A stretch of DNA of 9,528 bases from RGIG9115 sp045644665 (GTDB lineage Bacteria; Bacillota; Clostridia; UBA1381). The DNA is taken from NCBI GenBank assembly GCA_045644665.1, contig JAZRHH010000021.1:1-9528 (forward strand). The letters are read 5' to 3'. A program made the position numbers and the translations under genes. Shown piece after piece: positions 1-6,577 of this stretch; within the stretch, counting starts at the first letter, position 1, and every line of letters begins with the position of its first letter. The notes beneath the pieces are model-generated. The model saw only the letters and a program-made list of their open reading frames with translations, was not told where the DNA came from and searched no databases.

Positions 1-513
1 GCTTATAAGCTGAAACTTGAGGCACTGAAACATCAAGGTGTTAAAAATGAATTCACTTCCCGACATGATGTCGGGAAGTTAGAAAGTGCCGATATAGTAC
101 GTAAATCTTTCGGCGAAAGCGGAAGACAAGTGCAACGGTACATACGTCTTACGCAGCTTATATATCAGCTTCTTGATAAGGTGGATGAGGACATAATAAA
201 ATTCATTGCAGGTGTTGAAATATCCTATCTTGATACAAAGCACCAGATACTGTTAAATGATGTTATAGAGTATAATTGCTGTGAAGTAAATGCAAAGCAG
301 GGCACTCAAATCAAAAAGCACTATCTTGAGGGTGTCTTGTCAAAGGATAAGATGAACGAAATCCTGAAAGAAGAAAAAATCTTGGAGAAACCGGAAAAGA
401 TATCAATTAATTATACAAAACTAAAAAAATATTTTCCTAAAGAATATACACAAAAACAATGTGAAGATGCTTTATGGGATATACTTGATAAATGGTTAAT
501 AAACAAATTTTAA
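1..513 (+). CDS. parB: ParB/Spo0J-family partition protein, C-terminal part (5' end outside window)
   Basis: The frame is open from base 1 to the TAA at 511-513 (170 codons), so the start lies upstream of the window. The residues read TSRHDVGKLESAD, then GESGRQVQRYIRLTQLI, then a helical stretch LLDKVDEDIIKF and a lysine-rich C-terminus. This matches the helix-turn-helix and following linker of the ParB/Spo0J/Noc-type proteins carried by clostridial integrative elements and plasmids, where 'RxQIQRYIRLT' is a hallmark (family knowledge). Such proteins bind centromere-like sites and help segregate or maintain the element. The N-terminal ParB nuclease-like/CTPase domain is not visible. It ends 325 bases before the next gene and is not co-transcribed with it as far as can be seen. 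Whether the element is a plasmid, an ICE or a prophage cannot be told from this fragment. Confidence 0.8.
   Translation, partial: AYKLKLEALKHQGVKNEFTSRHDVGKLESADIVRKSFGESGRQVQRYIRLTQLIYQLLDKVDEDIIKFIAGVEISYLDTKHQILLNDVIEYNCCEVNAKQGTQIKKHYLEGVLSKDKMNEILKEEKILEKPEKISINYTKLKKYFPKEYTQKQCEDALWDILDKWLINKF
55..79. repeat. 25-bp palindrome inside parB
   Basis: ACTTCCCGACAT (55-66), one central base (g67), then ATGTCGGGAAGT (68-79): two perfect 12-bp arms. It lies in frame within the coding sequence (codons for TSRHDVGK). A perfect palindrome of this length inside or beside a parB gene could be a parS-like binding site, or a stable mRNA hairpin. The codons are also constrained by a conserved protein segment, so partial coincidence is possible. 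Confidence 0.85.
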
Positions 514-712
514 TTAGCTGAATAAAATATCAGATTAAGCAAGTATGTTAAAAGGTGAATTTTATGTATTAGGATTTATTATAAAAACAGGGAACGACAC
601 ATCGTGTTTGTCATTACCTGTTATACTTAAAAATCTTTTTAATGATTTTTATCAATTAGGCATAAATTTGGTTTTTGTTATTTGTTAGTTTTGTTGATTT
701 TAAATTTTTCTA
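514..712. other. Gene-free A/T-rich spacer between parB and the glp operon
   Basis: No convincing ORF on either strand. It holds an imperfect inverted repeat (586-622) and a weak A/T-only hairpin (AAAAATC 629-635 with GATTTTT 644-650). The 3' end of parB must be terminated here, but no classic GC-rich hairpin with a U-tract is visible. The spacer separates a mobile-element-type gene from metabolic genes, so it is where an element boundary could lie. Confidence 0.6.
586..622. repeat. Imperfect inverted repeat downstream of parB
   Basis: AACAGG (586-591) pairs with CCTGTT (617-622). After one mismatch, AA pairs with TT, and after another mismatch GACA (596-599) pairs with TGTC (609-612). That gives 12 of 14 pairs around a central 9-base loop. 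It is not followed by a good T-run, so it is a poor terminator. It could be a protein-binding site or part of an element end. Confidence 0.5.
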
Positions 713-741
713 TTTACAGATGATGAAAAATATGATATACT
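713..741 (+). promoter_or_regulatory. Promoter of the glp operon
   Basis: -35 TTTACA (713-718), a 17-base spacer and -10 TATACT (736-741), preceded by TG in the extended -10 position (TGATATACT, 733-741). This is close to the vegetative sigma-A consensus. Transcription would start near g748, leaving a leader of about 90 bases that contains the attenuator hairpins. Confidence 0.8.
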
Positions 742-744
742 CGC

Positions 745-774
745 TTTGATACAGAGATTTGGAGACGTATCAAA
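745..774 (+). promoter_or_regulatory. Candidate antiterminator hairpin / GlpP target in the glp leader
   Basis: TTTGATAC (745-752) is the exact reverse complement of GTATCAAA (767-774), with a 14-base loop AGAGATTTGGAGAC (753-766). If transcription starts at g748, the RNA keeps 5 bp (GATAC/GTATC). Its right arm overlaps the left arm of the leader terminator (764-780), so the two structures exclude each other. GlpP proteins act on glp leader mRNA to prevent termination (known for Bacillus). That this element is the target is inference from position and from glpP lying in the operon. Confidence 0.55.
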
Positions 775-810
775 ATAAACTTTTATGGTTTATTTTGGTG
801 CGTCTTTTTT
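764..810 (+). terminator. Leader (attenuator) intrinsic terminator of the glp operon
   Basis: GACGTATCAAAATAAAC (764-780), loop TTTTATG (781-787), then GTTTATTTTGGTGCGTC (788-804). All 17 positions pair, two as G-U wobbles, and T6 follows (805-810). It sits between the promoter and the first ribosome binding site (AAGGAGG, 821-827), so it would stop transcription before the first gene unless antitermination occurs. Confidence 0.85.
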
Positions 811-838
811 GTTTATTCAAAAGGAGGAAAACAAAAAA

Positions 839-2272
839 ATGTATGATGTAGCAGTTATTGGTGCAGGAGTGGTCGGAGCAATGGTTGCAAGAACACTTTC
901 CCAGTATAACCTTAAAATTTGTATTCTTGAAAAGGAAAACGATGTTGCCATGGGTGCAACAAAGGCAAATTCCGCAATTGTTCATGCTGGTTTTGATGCA
1001 AAGTGTGGAAGCCTTAAAGCAAAGCTTAATGTAAAAGGCTCGAAAATGATGCAAAACGTAGCAAAAGAGCTTGGCGTAAAATATAAAAATAACGGTTCTC
1101 TGGTTATTGGTTTTAACGATGAGGACAGACGTACAATTGAAGAGCTTTTAGAGCGTGGAACTGAAAACGGAGTAAAAGATTTGAGAGTTTTGGAAAAAGA
1201 AGAGCTTAAAGCTTTAGAGCCAAATATTTCAGATAATGTAAGCTGTGCCTTGTACGCTCCGACAGGTGCAATCATATGCCCTTATGAACTGACAGTTGCG
1301 GCAATTGGTAACGCTATGGATAATGGTGCAGATTTAAAGTGCAATTTTGAAGTTTGTGCAATAAAAAGCTTCCACGATGGATACGAGATCCTTTCAAAGG
1401 AAACATCTGTAAAAACAAAATGTATTGTAAATGCGGCAGGCTTGTATTCTGATAAAATTGCAGGTATGATAGGGGATAATTCCTTTGAAATTACACCAAG
1501 ACGCGGCGAGTACATACTTCTTGATAAAGAGTGTGGCGATATTGTTTCTCATACGATTTTCAGAACGCCTACAAAAGCCGGCAAGGGTATACTTGTATCA
1601 CCAACGGTTGACGGAAACCTTTTGACAGGCCCTACATCTGTTGATATAACGGATAAAGAGGATAAGAAAACAACCCAAGAGGGATTTGAAAGTATAATAA
1701 AAGAAGCGAATGAAAACGTAGACGGTATTCCTTACGGAAAAACAATCACATCATTTTGCGGACTTCGCGCGGCAGGTAGCACAGGTGATTTTATTATAAA
1801 TTCTCCAAGGGACAGATTTATAAATGCTGCCGGAATTGAGTCACCGGGGCTTTCCGCTTCTCCTGCGATTGCGGAAATGATTTGCGAAATGCTTGAGGAG
1901 CAAGGCTTAATTCTTGAAAAAAAAGAAGACTACAATCCAATAAGAAAGCCTATGCACGCATTCAGAGAAGCGAGCATTGAGGAAAAGAACAAAATTATAA
2001 AAGGAAACAAAGCATTTGGAAGAATTATATGCAGGTGTGAAACTGTTACAGAGGGCGAAATCTTAGAAGCTATCCGTACAAATCCAAAGCCATCTGACCT
2101 TGACGGTGTAAAACGCCGTACAAGAGCACAAATGGGAAGATGTCAGGGAGGTTTTTGCTCTCCGTATATAATAAAACTTTTGGCAAGGGAACTGGATGTA
2201 TCTCCCGAACACATAACAAAATGCGGCGGTGCATCGAAGCTTATTACAGGAAAGACAAAGGAGGGTATGTAA
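839..2272 (+). CDS. glpA: GlpA-like FAD-dependent G3P dehydrogenase with C-terminal [2Fe-2S] domain
   Basis: 477 residues starting at the ATG 11 bases after AAGGAGG; an in-frame ATG at 785 lies in the attenuator loop and is not the start. Residues 1-31 form a Rossmann FAD-binding unit (GAGVVG at 8-13, acidic E31 ending beta-2). The middle is a DAO-type oxidoreductase fold (TPRRGEY, LTGPTSVD, ESPGLSASPA). Residues 398-440 carry CRC and CQGGFC (C398, C400, C435, C440), the cysteine spacing of BFD-like [2Fe-2S] domains seen in anaerobic GlpA. The family oxidises G3P to dihydroxyacetone phosphate. Related LhgO-type hydroxyacid oxidases share the fold, but the GlpP gene and the partner genes in the operon favour G3P. 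No membrane segment is seen. It is the first gene of the operon, behind a GlpP-type attenuator. Substrate is inferred from context. Confidence 0.8.
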   Translation: MYDVAVIGAGVVGAMVARTLSQYNLKICILEKENDVAMGATKANSAIVHAGFDAKCGSLKAKLNVKGSKMMQNVAKELGVKYKNNGSLVIGFNDEDRRTIEELLERGTENGVKDLRVLEKEELKALEPNISDNVSCALYAPTGAIICPYELTVAAIGNAMDNGADLKCNFEVCAIKSFHDGYEILSKETSVKTKCIVNAAGLYSDKIAGMIGDNSFEITPRRGEYILLDKECGDIVSHTIFRTPTKAGKGILVSPTVDGNLLTGPTSVDITDKEDKKTTQEGFESIIKEANENVDGIPYGKTITSFCGLRAAGSTGDFIINSPRDRFINAAGIESPGLSASPAIAEMICEMLEEQGLILEKKEDYNPIRKPMHAFREASIEEKNKIIKGNKAFGRIICRCETVTEGEILEAIRTNPKPSDLDGVKRRTRAQMGRCQGGFCSPYIIKLLARELDVSPEHITKCGGASKLITGKTKEGM

Positions 2273-2274
2273 AT

Positions 2275-3516
2275 ATGACAGACTTGGTAATCATTGGCGG
2301 AGGCCCTGCGGGAATGAGTGCAGCAGCTGCTGCATACGACAGCGGTATCCGTGATATTTTAATACTTGAGCGTGACAGTACCCTTGGAGGAATTTTGCAG
2401 CAGTGCATACATAACGGTTTTGGACTACATAAGTTCGGGGAAGAACTTACCGGTCCTGAATATGCCTACAGATATGAAAAGCAAATTATAGAAAAGGGAA
2501 TTGCATGTAAGCTGAATACAATGGTTCTTGATATTACAGAGGATAAGGTAATCACTGCAACCAACACTGAAGACGGAGTGTTTCAAATTCAGGCAAAGGC
2601 AATAATACTTGCAATGGGCTGCAGAGAACGTTCAAAGGGAGCGCTTAATATTCCCGGAACACGCCCGGCAGGTATCTACAGCGCAGGTACAGCTCAAAAG
2701 CTTGTAAATTTAGAGGGATATATGCCCGGTAAAAATGTTGTAATTCTCGGCTCCGGTGATATAGGACTTATAATGGCAAGAAGAATGACCCTTGAAGGCG
2801 CAAGCGTAAAGGCTGTTTGTGAGCTTATGCCATACTCCGGTGGTCTTGCAAGAAATATAGAGCAGTGTCTTAATGATTTTTCTATCCCTCTTAAGTTAAG
2901 CCATACAATCGTAGAGGTTCATGGTAAGGAGCGTGTAGAGGGAGTTACAATCGCAAAGGTTGATGAAAGAAGAAAGCCGATTGAAGAAACAAAGGAATAT
3001 ATACCTTGCGACACTATCCTTTTGTCTGTAGGACTTATACCTGAAAATGAGCTTTCAAAGGCGGCAAATATTAAGCTTGACAGAGTTACAAACGGTGCAA
3101 TTGTTGACCAGGACAGACAAACAACAGTAAAAGGTATATTTGCCTGCGGAAATGTGCTACATGTACATGACCTGGTAGACTATGTTTCGGAAGAAGCAGA
3201 AATCGCAGGAATTAGTGCGGCAAACTATATTAAGGATATTAAGGAAGAAGAAATCCTTGTAAATATAAAAACAGACGGGAAGATAAGATACACTGTGCCA
3301 CAGGTTATTTCCAAGAAAAAGTCTGCAACTGTATATTTCAGAGTTTCCGATGTTTTCAAGAATGTAAAGGTAAATGTATATAGTGGTGATAAATTACTTC
3401 TTTCAAAGAAGAAAGTAAAGGTGGCACCGGGAGAAATGGAAAGCATAAAGATAGATGGAACTATGCTTGAGGGTACCGGCGAACTGTATTTTAAACTTGA
3501 GGAGGTGTCACAATGA
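2275..3516 (+). CDS. GlpB-like FAD/NAD(P)-dependent pyridine nucleotide-disulfide oxidoreductase
   Basis: 413 residues. The ATG is 2 bases past the upstream stop, with AAAGGAGGG (2257-2265) as its ribosome site; longer in-frame starts run into glpA and are rejected. It has an FAD-binding GGGPAG (8-13), a second dinucleotide motif GSGDIG (159-164) for NAD(P), and the late FAD motif FACGNVLHVHDLVDYV (about 289-304). There is no redox CxxC pair, so it is not a thioredoxin- or lipoamide-type reductase; AMGCRERSKG resembles the NAD-oxidoreductase part of sarcosine-oxidase-alpha/HcnB relatives. Residues from about 330 to the end form a beta-rich extension. In clostridial operons this protein follows the GlpA-like enzyme and is thought to pass electrons between the flavin enzyme and NAD(P). 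The exact acceptor is not visible here. It overlaps the next gene by ATGA. Confidence 0.8.
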   Translation: MTDLVIIGGGPAGMSAAAAAYDSGIRDILILERDSTLGGILQQCIHNGFGLHKFGEELTGPEYAYRYEKQIIEKGIACKLNTMVLDITEDKVITATNTEDGVFQIQAKAIILAMGCRERSKGALNIPGTRPAGIYSAGTAQKLVNLEGYMPGKNVVILGSGDIGLIMARRMTLEGASVKAVCELMPYSGGLARNIEQCLNDFSIPLKLSHTIVEVHGKERVEGVTIAKVDERRKPIEETKEYIPCDTILLSVGLIPENELSKAANIKLDRVTNGAIVDQDRQTTVKGIFACGNVLHVHDLVDYVSEEAEIAGISAANYIKDIKEEEILVNIKTDGKIRYTVPQVISKKKSATVYFRVSDVFKNVKVNVYSGDKLLLSKKKVKVAPGEMESIKIDGTMLEGTGELYFKLEEVSQ

Positions 3517-3857
3517 CAAGAGAACTTACATGTATTGTGTGTCCGCTTGGGTGCAGCCTCGCAGTAGAAATGTCTGATGGTAAGGTACAAAGCGTAAGTG
3601 GAAATACATGCCCGAGAGGAAAGGTATACGCAGAAAAAGAATGTACAAATCCCGTAAGAACAATTACCTCTACCGTAAGATGTGAAGACGGCAGCGTGCT
3701 GCCTGTAAAGACAGAAACGCCTATACCTAAGGACAAAATATTTGATGCTATGAAAATTATAAATAATGCATCTGCCCACTTGCCAATTTCCATTGGGGAT
3801 GTTATAATAGAAGATGTATATGGAAGCAGGGTTATTGCAACAAAAAATGCAAGATAA
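3513..3857 (+). CDS. DUF1667 protein with four conserved cysteines (probable Fe-S subunit)
   Basis: 114 residues. The start ATG overlaps the previous stop (ATGA), with GAGGAGGTG just upstream, so it is translationally coupled. The N-terminus reads C7-xx-C10-xxx-C14 with C33 (CIVCPLGC ... NTCPRGK), the spacing used by [4Fe-4S] sites at the N-termini of molybdopterin oxidoreductases. C44 is an extra cysteine. The remainder (VKTETPIPKDKIFDAMKIIN) matches the DUF1667 family, which is found next to GlpA- and GlpB-like genes in Firmicutes. It is not homologous by eye to E. coli GlpC, which is far larger and has two ferredoxin motifs. It may take that electron-transfer place in the complex, which is inference. 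There is no membrane segment. Confidence 0.75.
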   Translation: MTRELTCIVCPLGCSLAVEMSDGKVQSVSGNTCPRGKVYAEKECTNPVRTITSTVRCEDGSVLPVKTETPIPKDKIFDAMKIINNASAHLPISIGDVIIEDVYGSRVIATKNAR

Positions 3858-3869
3858 AGAGGTAAATTT

Positions 3870-4406
3870 ATGGGTATGATTATAGCTGCAATCAGAAACG
3901 CAGAGGAACTTAAATCCGCACTTGAATCAAGAGTAGAAATTGTTTTTATGCTCTCCACAAATATTGAAGAATTAAAAGGGCAGGTGGAGCTAGTGCATAA
4001 AAGAGGCAAAAAGCTCTTTGTTCATATAGACCTTGCAAGCGGTATAGGAAAAGATGAATATGGAATAAAATATGCAAAAAGTCTTGGCATTGACGGGATT
4101 ATCAGTACCCGTGTAAATATGATAAAGCTTGCAAAGAAACATGGAATTTATACTGTGCAACGATTTTTTATAGTCGACTCACATTCGGTAAAAACGACTA
4201 TAGAAGCTGTGAATGAATCAAAACCTGACATGATAGAGATAATGCCTGGCACACTATCAAAAATAATTAAAAAGCTTAAAACAGAGCTTGATATGCCAAT
4301 TGTTGCCGGCGGACTTATTGAAACAAAAGATGAAATCAGAGAGGCAATAGCTTCAGGTGCAGAAGCTGTTTCTACAGGTAAAAAGGAGCTTTGGGAGATA
4401 ATATGA
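3870..4406 (+). CDS. glpP: GlpP-family G3P-responsive antiterminator
   Basis: 178 residues, close to the usual 180-190 of the family. The start ATG follows AAAGAGG by 7 bases. The sequence shows the GlpP signature run: AAIRN near the N-terminus, VFMLSTNIEEL, LFVHIDLASGIGKDEYGIKY, DGIISTRVNMIKLAKKHG, TVQRFFIVDSHS, DMIEIMPG, PIVAGGLIETKDEI and AVSTGKKELW. The fold is a small TIM-barrel-like protein that binds G3P and glp leader mRNA to allow read-through (known from Bacillus GlpP). Here it sits within the operon whose leader holds a terminator, which predicts positive autoregulation. Its stop overlaps the next start (ATGA). Confidence 0.92.
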   Translation: MGMIIAAIRNAEELKSALESRVEIVFMLSTNIEELKGQVELVHKRGKKLFVHIDLASGIGKDEYGIKYAKSLGIDGIISTRVNMIKLAKKHGIYTVQRFFIVDSHSVKTTIEAVNESKPDMIEIMPGTLSKIIKKLKTELDMPIVAGGLIETKDEIREAIASGAEAVSTGKKELWEII

Positions 4407-5197
4407 ATACACTGAATAAGAAAAAATTATTCTTGCTTGATATGGACGGAACAATATATCTTGATAATGATTTGTTTGACGGAACCCTTGATTTTTTAAA
4501 GTATGTAAAAGATATTGGCGGTAGGTATATTTTCCTTACAAATAACTCTTCAAAGAGTGTAGATAAGTACATAGAAAAGCTTAAAAGTATGGGTATAGAC
4601 TCAAATGCCGATGATTTTCTGACATCTACTGATGCTACCGTACTTTTTCTTAAAAAGAAAACTTATAAGAAAATATATGCCTTTGGTACAGAATCCTTTA
4701 AGGAGCAGCTTAAAGCTTCGGGACTTCCTGTAACAGATGTTCTGGAGGACGGCATAGACTGTCTTTGTATGGGCTTTGATACGGAGCTTACTTTTAAAAA
4801 ACTTGAGGATGCCTGTATATTGCTTGGCAGGGGAGTGGACTATATTGCAACAAATCCTGATTGGGTTTGCCCTACATGGTATGGATATGTGCCTGATTGC
4901 GGTTCTGTCAGCGAAATGCTTTATAATGCTACAAAAAAACGCCCTCTCTTTATTGGTAAGCCTGAGCCTACTATGGCACTTCTTGCTATGGAAAAAACAG
5001 GATTTTCCAAAGATGAAACAGCTCTTATGGGAGACAGACTCTACACAGATATTGCCTGCGGAGTAAATGCAGGAATAAGCACAATTTTTGTGCTTAGCGG
5101 TGAGGGTACAATGGAGGATGTTCAAAAATCTGATGTAAAGCCGGAATTTATATACTCTAATATAAGAGAACTGGTTGAGATTTTAACACAAGAATAA
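4403..5197 (+). CDS. HAD-superfamily IIA phosphatase (NagD/AraL/phosphoglycolate-phosphatase type)
   Basis: 264 residues from the ATG that overlaps the glpP stop, with GGGAG 5 bases upstream; a TTG at 4391 is possible but less likely. HAD motif 1 is DMDGT (D13 nucleophile, D15), motif 2 is FLTNNSS, and motifs 3/4 appear as IGKPEPT and MGDRLYTD. The C2 cap between motifs 2 and 3 has the IIA layout, including YIATNPDWVCPTW. Family members hydrolyse small phosphates such as p-nitrophenyl phosphate, phosphoglycolate or, in some cases, G3P. Lying last in a G3P operon under a GlpP attenuator, a role in removing G3P or a side product is a reasonable inference, but the sequence does not fix the substrate. 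Confidence 0.88.
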   Translation: MNTLNKKKLFLLDMDGTIYLDNDLFDGTLDFLKYVKDIGGRYIFLTNNSSKSVDKYIEKLKSMGIDSNADDFLTSTDATVLFLKKKTYKKIYAFGTESFKEQLKASGLPVTDVLEDGIDCLCMGFDTELTFKKLEDACILLGRGVDYIATNPDWVCPTWYGYVPDCGSVSEMLYNATKKRPLFIGKPEPTMALLAMEKTGFSKDETALMGDRLYTDIACGVNAGISTIFVLSGEGTMEDVQKSDVKPEFIYSNIRELVEILTQE

Positions 5198-5279
5198 TAG
5201 TATGCATATTAATTTGTCATGCTATGTTTTCAATCATAATTGAAATATTATACAACGACATCTTATTTAAAACAAAAAA

Positions 5280-5329
5280 GGTATGTTTCAAGAAGCGATT
5301 TTTCGCTAAATTGAAATATACCTTTTTTT
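5280..5329. terminator. Bidirectional terminator after the glp operon
   Basis: GGTATGTTTCAA (5280-5291) pairs with TTGAAATATACC (5311-5322), 12 bp with one G-U. The loop holds a second small hairpin AGCGA/TCGCT (5294-5298 and 5303-5307). T7 follows (5323-5329) and A6 precedes (5274-5279), so it can also end minus-strand transcripts from the AraC remnant. Confidence 0.85.
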
Positions 5330-5429
5330 GTATTGTTTATCTATAACATTTATTAAGTATATTAAACAAAGTGTCTTTACAGCGACTTGCGGTTACTACC
5401 GAATTTTTAACAAAGGTTTTTAGTGGGTG

Positions 5430-6095
5430 TTAAACATTCTCTTTTTGCGATTTGTTTGAATGAAGAATTTTTGAAGGAGTATGTCCTGTTTGTTTTTTAA
5501 ATAACGTACTAAAATAGTAAATATCATCAAATCCACTTAAAAATGCAGCTTCACTTATGGTTACTTCTCCTGAATTTAAAAGGTCATAAGCTGTGTTTAT
5601 TCTGAGATTAGTTATATACTGTTTTGGAGATTGGTTATAAGCTGCAGTAAAAAGTTTTCTGAAGTATGAGGGACTCAATTCCATTCTTTTAGCTAGTTCT
5701 TCAATGTTTATTTTTTCTCTGAAATTTGCCTGAATATATGTACGTGCAGCTTCAAGTTTTTCTGCATGATGGATGCTGCTTTGAGGCATGGATGCACGAA
5801 TCAATTCATAAAGTATGTCCGAAAGAATGGTTTTACATTTAACAGAATAAAGAAGATTTTTACCTTCCCAAACATATGCTATATCATGGAATTTACTACG
5901 GACACCTGCACCGGAATTTTCGAACAGAATATAATCTTTTTCAAAAAAACACTTTCCGAAATTATTGCATTCTAAATTAAAATTAATTGTTATAAATTTC
6001 CATGGATTTAATTTGTCAGCGTAGAGGTTATTTAAAATCTTGTACGTCGAACTTCCACTCTTCTCTTTTTCTGAATGGTGTTTTAAATTTCTTTG
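5430..6095 (-). pseudogene. AraC-family regulator, 5'-truncated (no start codon)
   Basis: The minus frame is open from just after the TGA at 6098-6096 down to the TAA at 5432-5430 (221 codons), but no ATG, GTG or TTG occurs until a TTG at 5804, which is deep in the protein. The C-terminal half has the two helix-turn-helix motifs of AraC/XylS: NIEELAKRMELSPSYFRKLF, then ISEAAFLSGFDDIYYFSTLF and the closing TGHTPSKI. Before it, NPWKFITINF and YVWEGKNLLYS look like the second half of the N-terminal sensor domain. AraC-like similarity seems to begin near 6030; what lies beyond belongs to other remnants. The first part of the sensor domain (perhaps 60-80 residues, judged from usual AraC lengths) is missing. 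A short DNA-binding-only product from 5804 is possible but has no good ribosome site. Target genes are unknown. Confidence 0.7.
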
Positions 6096-6099
6096 TCAA
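6028..6099 (-). other. Possible start of a lost gene (23-codon fragment)
   Basis: A TTG at 6099-6097 preceded by GGAGG with a 10-base gap opens a 23-codon frame (MTKKFKTPFRKREEWKF..., TAA at 6030-6028). It overlaps the TGA of the Fe-S remnant, as coupled operon genes do. It may be the first codons of a gene that once followed the Fe-S gene and was cut off where AraC sequence begins. I do not recognise the product; it may also be chance. Confidence 0.25.
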
Positions 6100-6577
6100 A
6101 ATTCCCTTTTCCTCCAGATGAATATAGCATCGGTAAATATAAATGCAACTCTTTGAAGCGGTCCAAATTCTGGTGTCAGGAGCATTTTACTCCAGCCAAT
6201 TTCGCCAAGTCCGCAGGCAACTGCCACAATTCTGAACTGGAACTGTAAATCCGGAGCAACGCCTCCGTCCCTTGTAGGCCTTGTAATTTGTACGCTTCTG
6301 TGATGAGCAGTATTTGTTTTTGCATATTCGTTTGCTTCAATCTGTTCTTCCAGTGAAAGAGTGTTTCCGGGGGAACCATCCATATCCGATACACGCCCCT
6401 TGCACCTGTATTACGATATACAAATGCCTCGTAGCCCTCGTCTTCAATTACCCTTCCTACCTGATAAAGCACAGCCGGAGCAAAAATCTCGTTTATGCCA
6501 CCATATGCCATTGAGGGATACTGGAAAAACTGTGTTCCCTCTTCAATACCTCTTTGAACTCCTCTTGGAATACAGTG
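6096..6577 (-). pseudogene. QueG-like Fe-S reductase fragment, frameshifted and truncated
   Basis: Two minus-strand frames together give one protein segment. From about 6577 to 6390 it reads PRGVQRGIEEGTQFF, then MAYGGINEIFAPAVLYQV and VIEDEGYEAFVYRNTGARG. From about 6386, in a frame shifted by one base, it reads DMDGSPGNTLSLEEQIEAN and then GLGEIGWSKMLLTPEFGPLQR followed by VAFIFTDA. The block GxGEIG...LxTPEFGPxQR...TDA is typical of epoxyqueuosine-reductase/reductive-dehalogenase-like proteins just before their double [4Fe-4S] cluster domain (family knowledge). The cysteine-rich cluster domain that should follow is absent; the frame instead ends IWRKREF and TGA at 6096. Hand count gives 50% GC over 6181-6300, against 35% at 5881-5940 and 32% at 6601-6660, so it has a different composition history. 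It is clearly non-functional. The exact subfamily is uncertain. Confidence 0.6.

Noticed and set aside
785..838. N-terminal extension of the GlpA-like protein from the ATG at 785
   Set aside because: That ATG lies in the loop and right arm of the leader terminator and lacks a ribosome site; the ATG at 839 has AAGGAGG at the right distance and starts directly at the FAD-binding strand.
2140..2274. Longer start for the GlpB-like protein inside glpA
   Set aside because: The added residues overlap the [2Fe-2S] domain of glpA in another frame and have no family resemblance; the ATG at 2275 with AAAGGAGGG begins exactly at the FAD motif.
3225..4009. Two long minus-strand frames (184 and 172 codons) opposite the DUF1667 and GlpP genes
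   Set aside because: They mirror conserved coding sequence, overlap each other, and show no recognisable motif or promoter.
4601..5125. 174-codon minus-strand frame opposite the HAD gene
   Set aside because: It is a cysteine- and lysine-rich shadow of a well-supported plus-strand HAD gene with all motifs intact, and it has no ribosome site of its own.
5228..5245. A/T hairpin TTTCAAT/ATTGAAA after the HAD gene
   Set aside because: It is too weak and lacks a following T-run; the real terminator is 35 bases further on.
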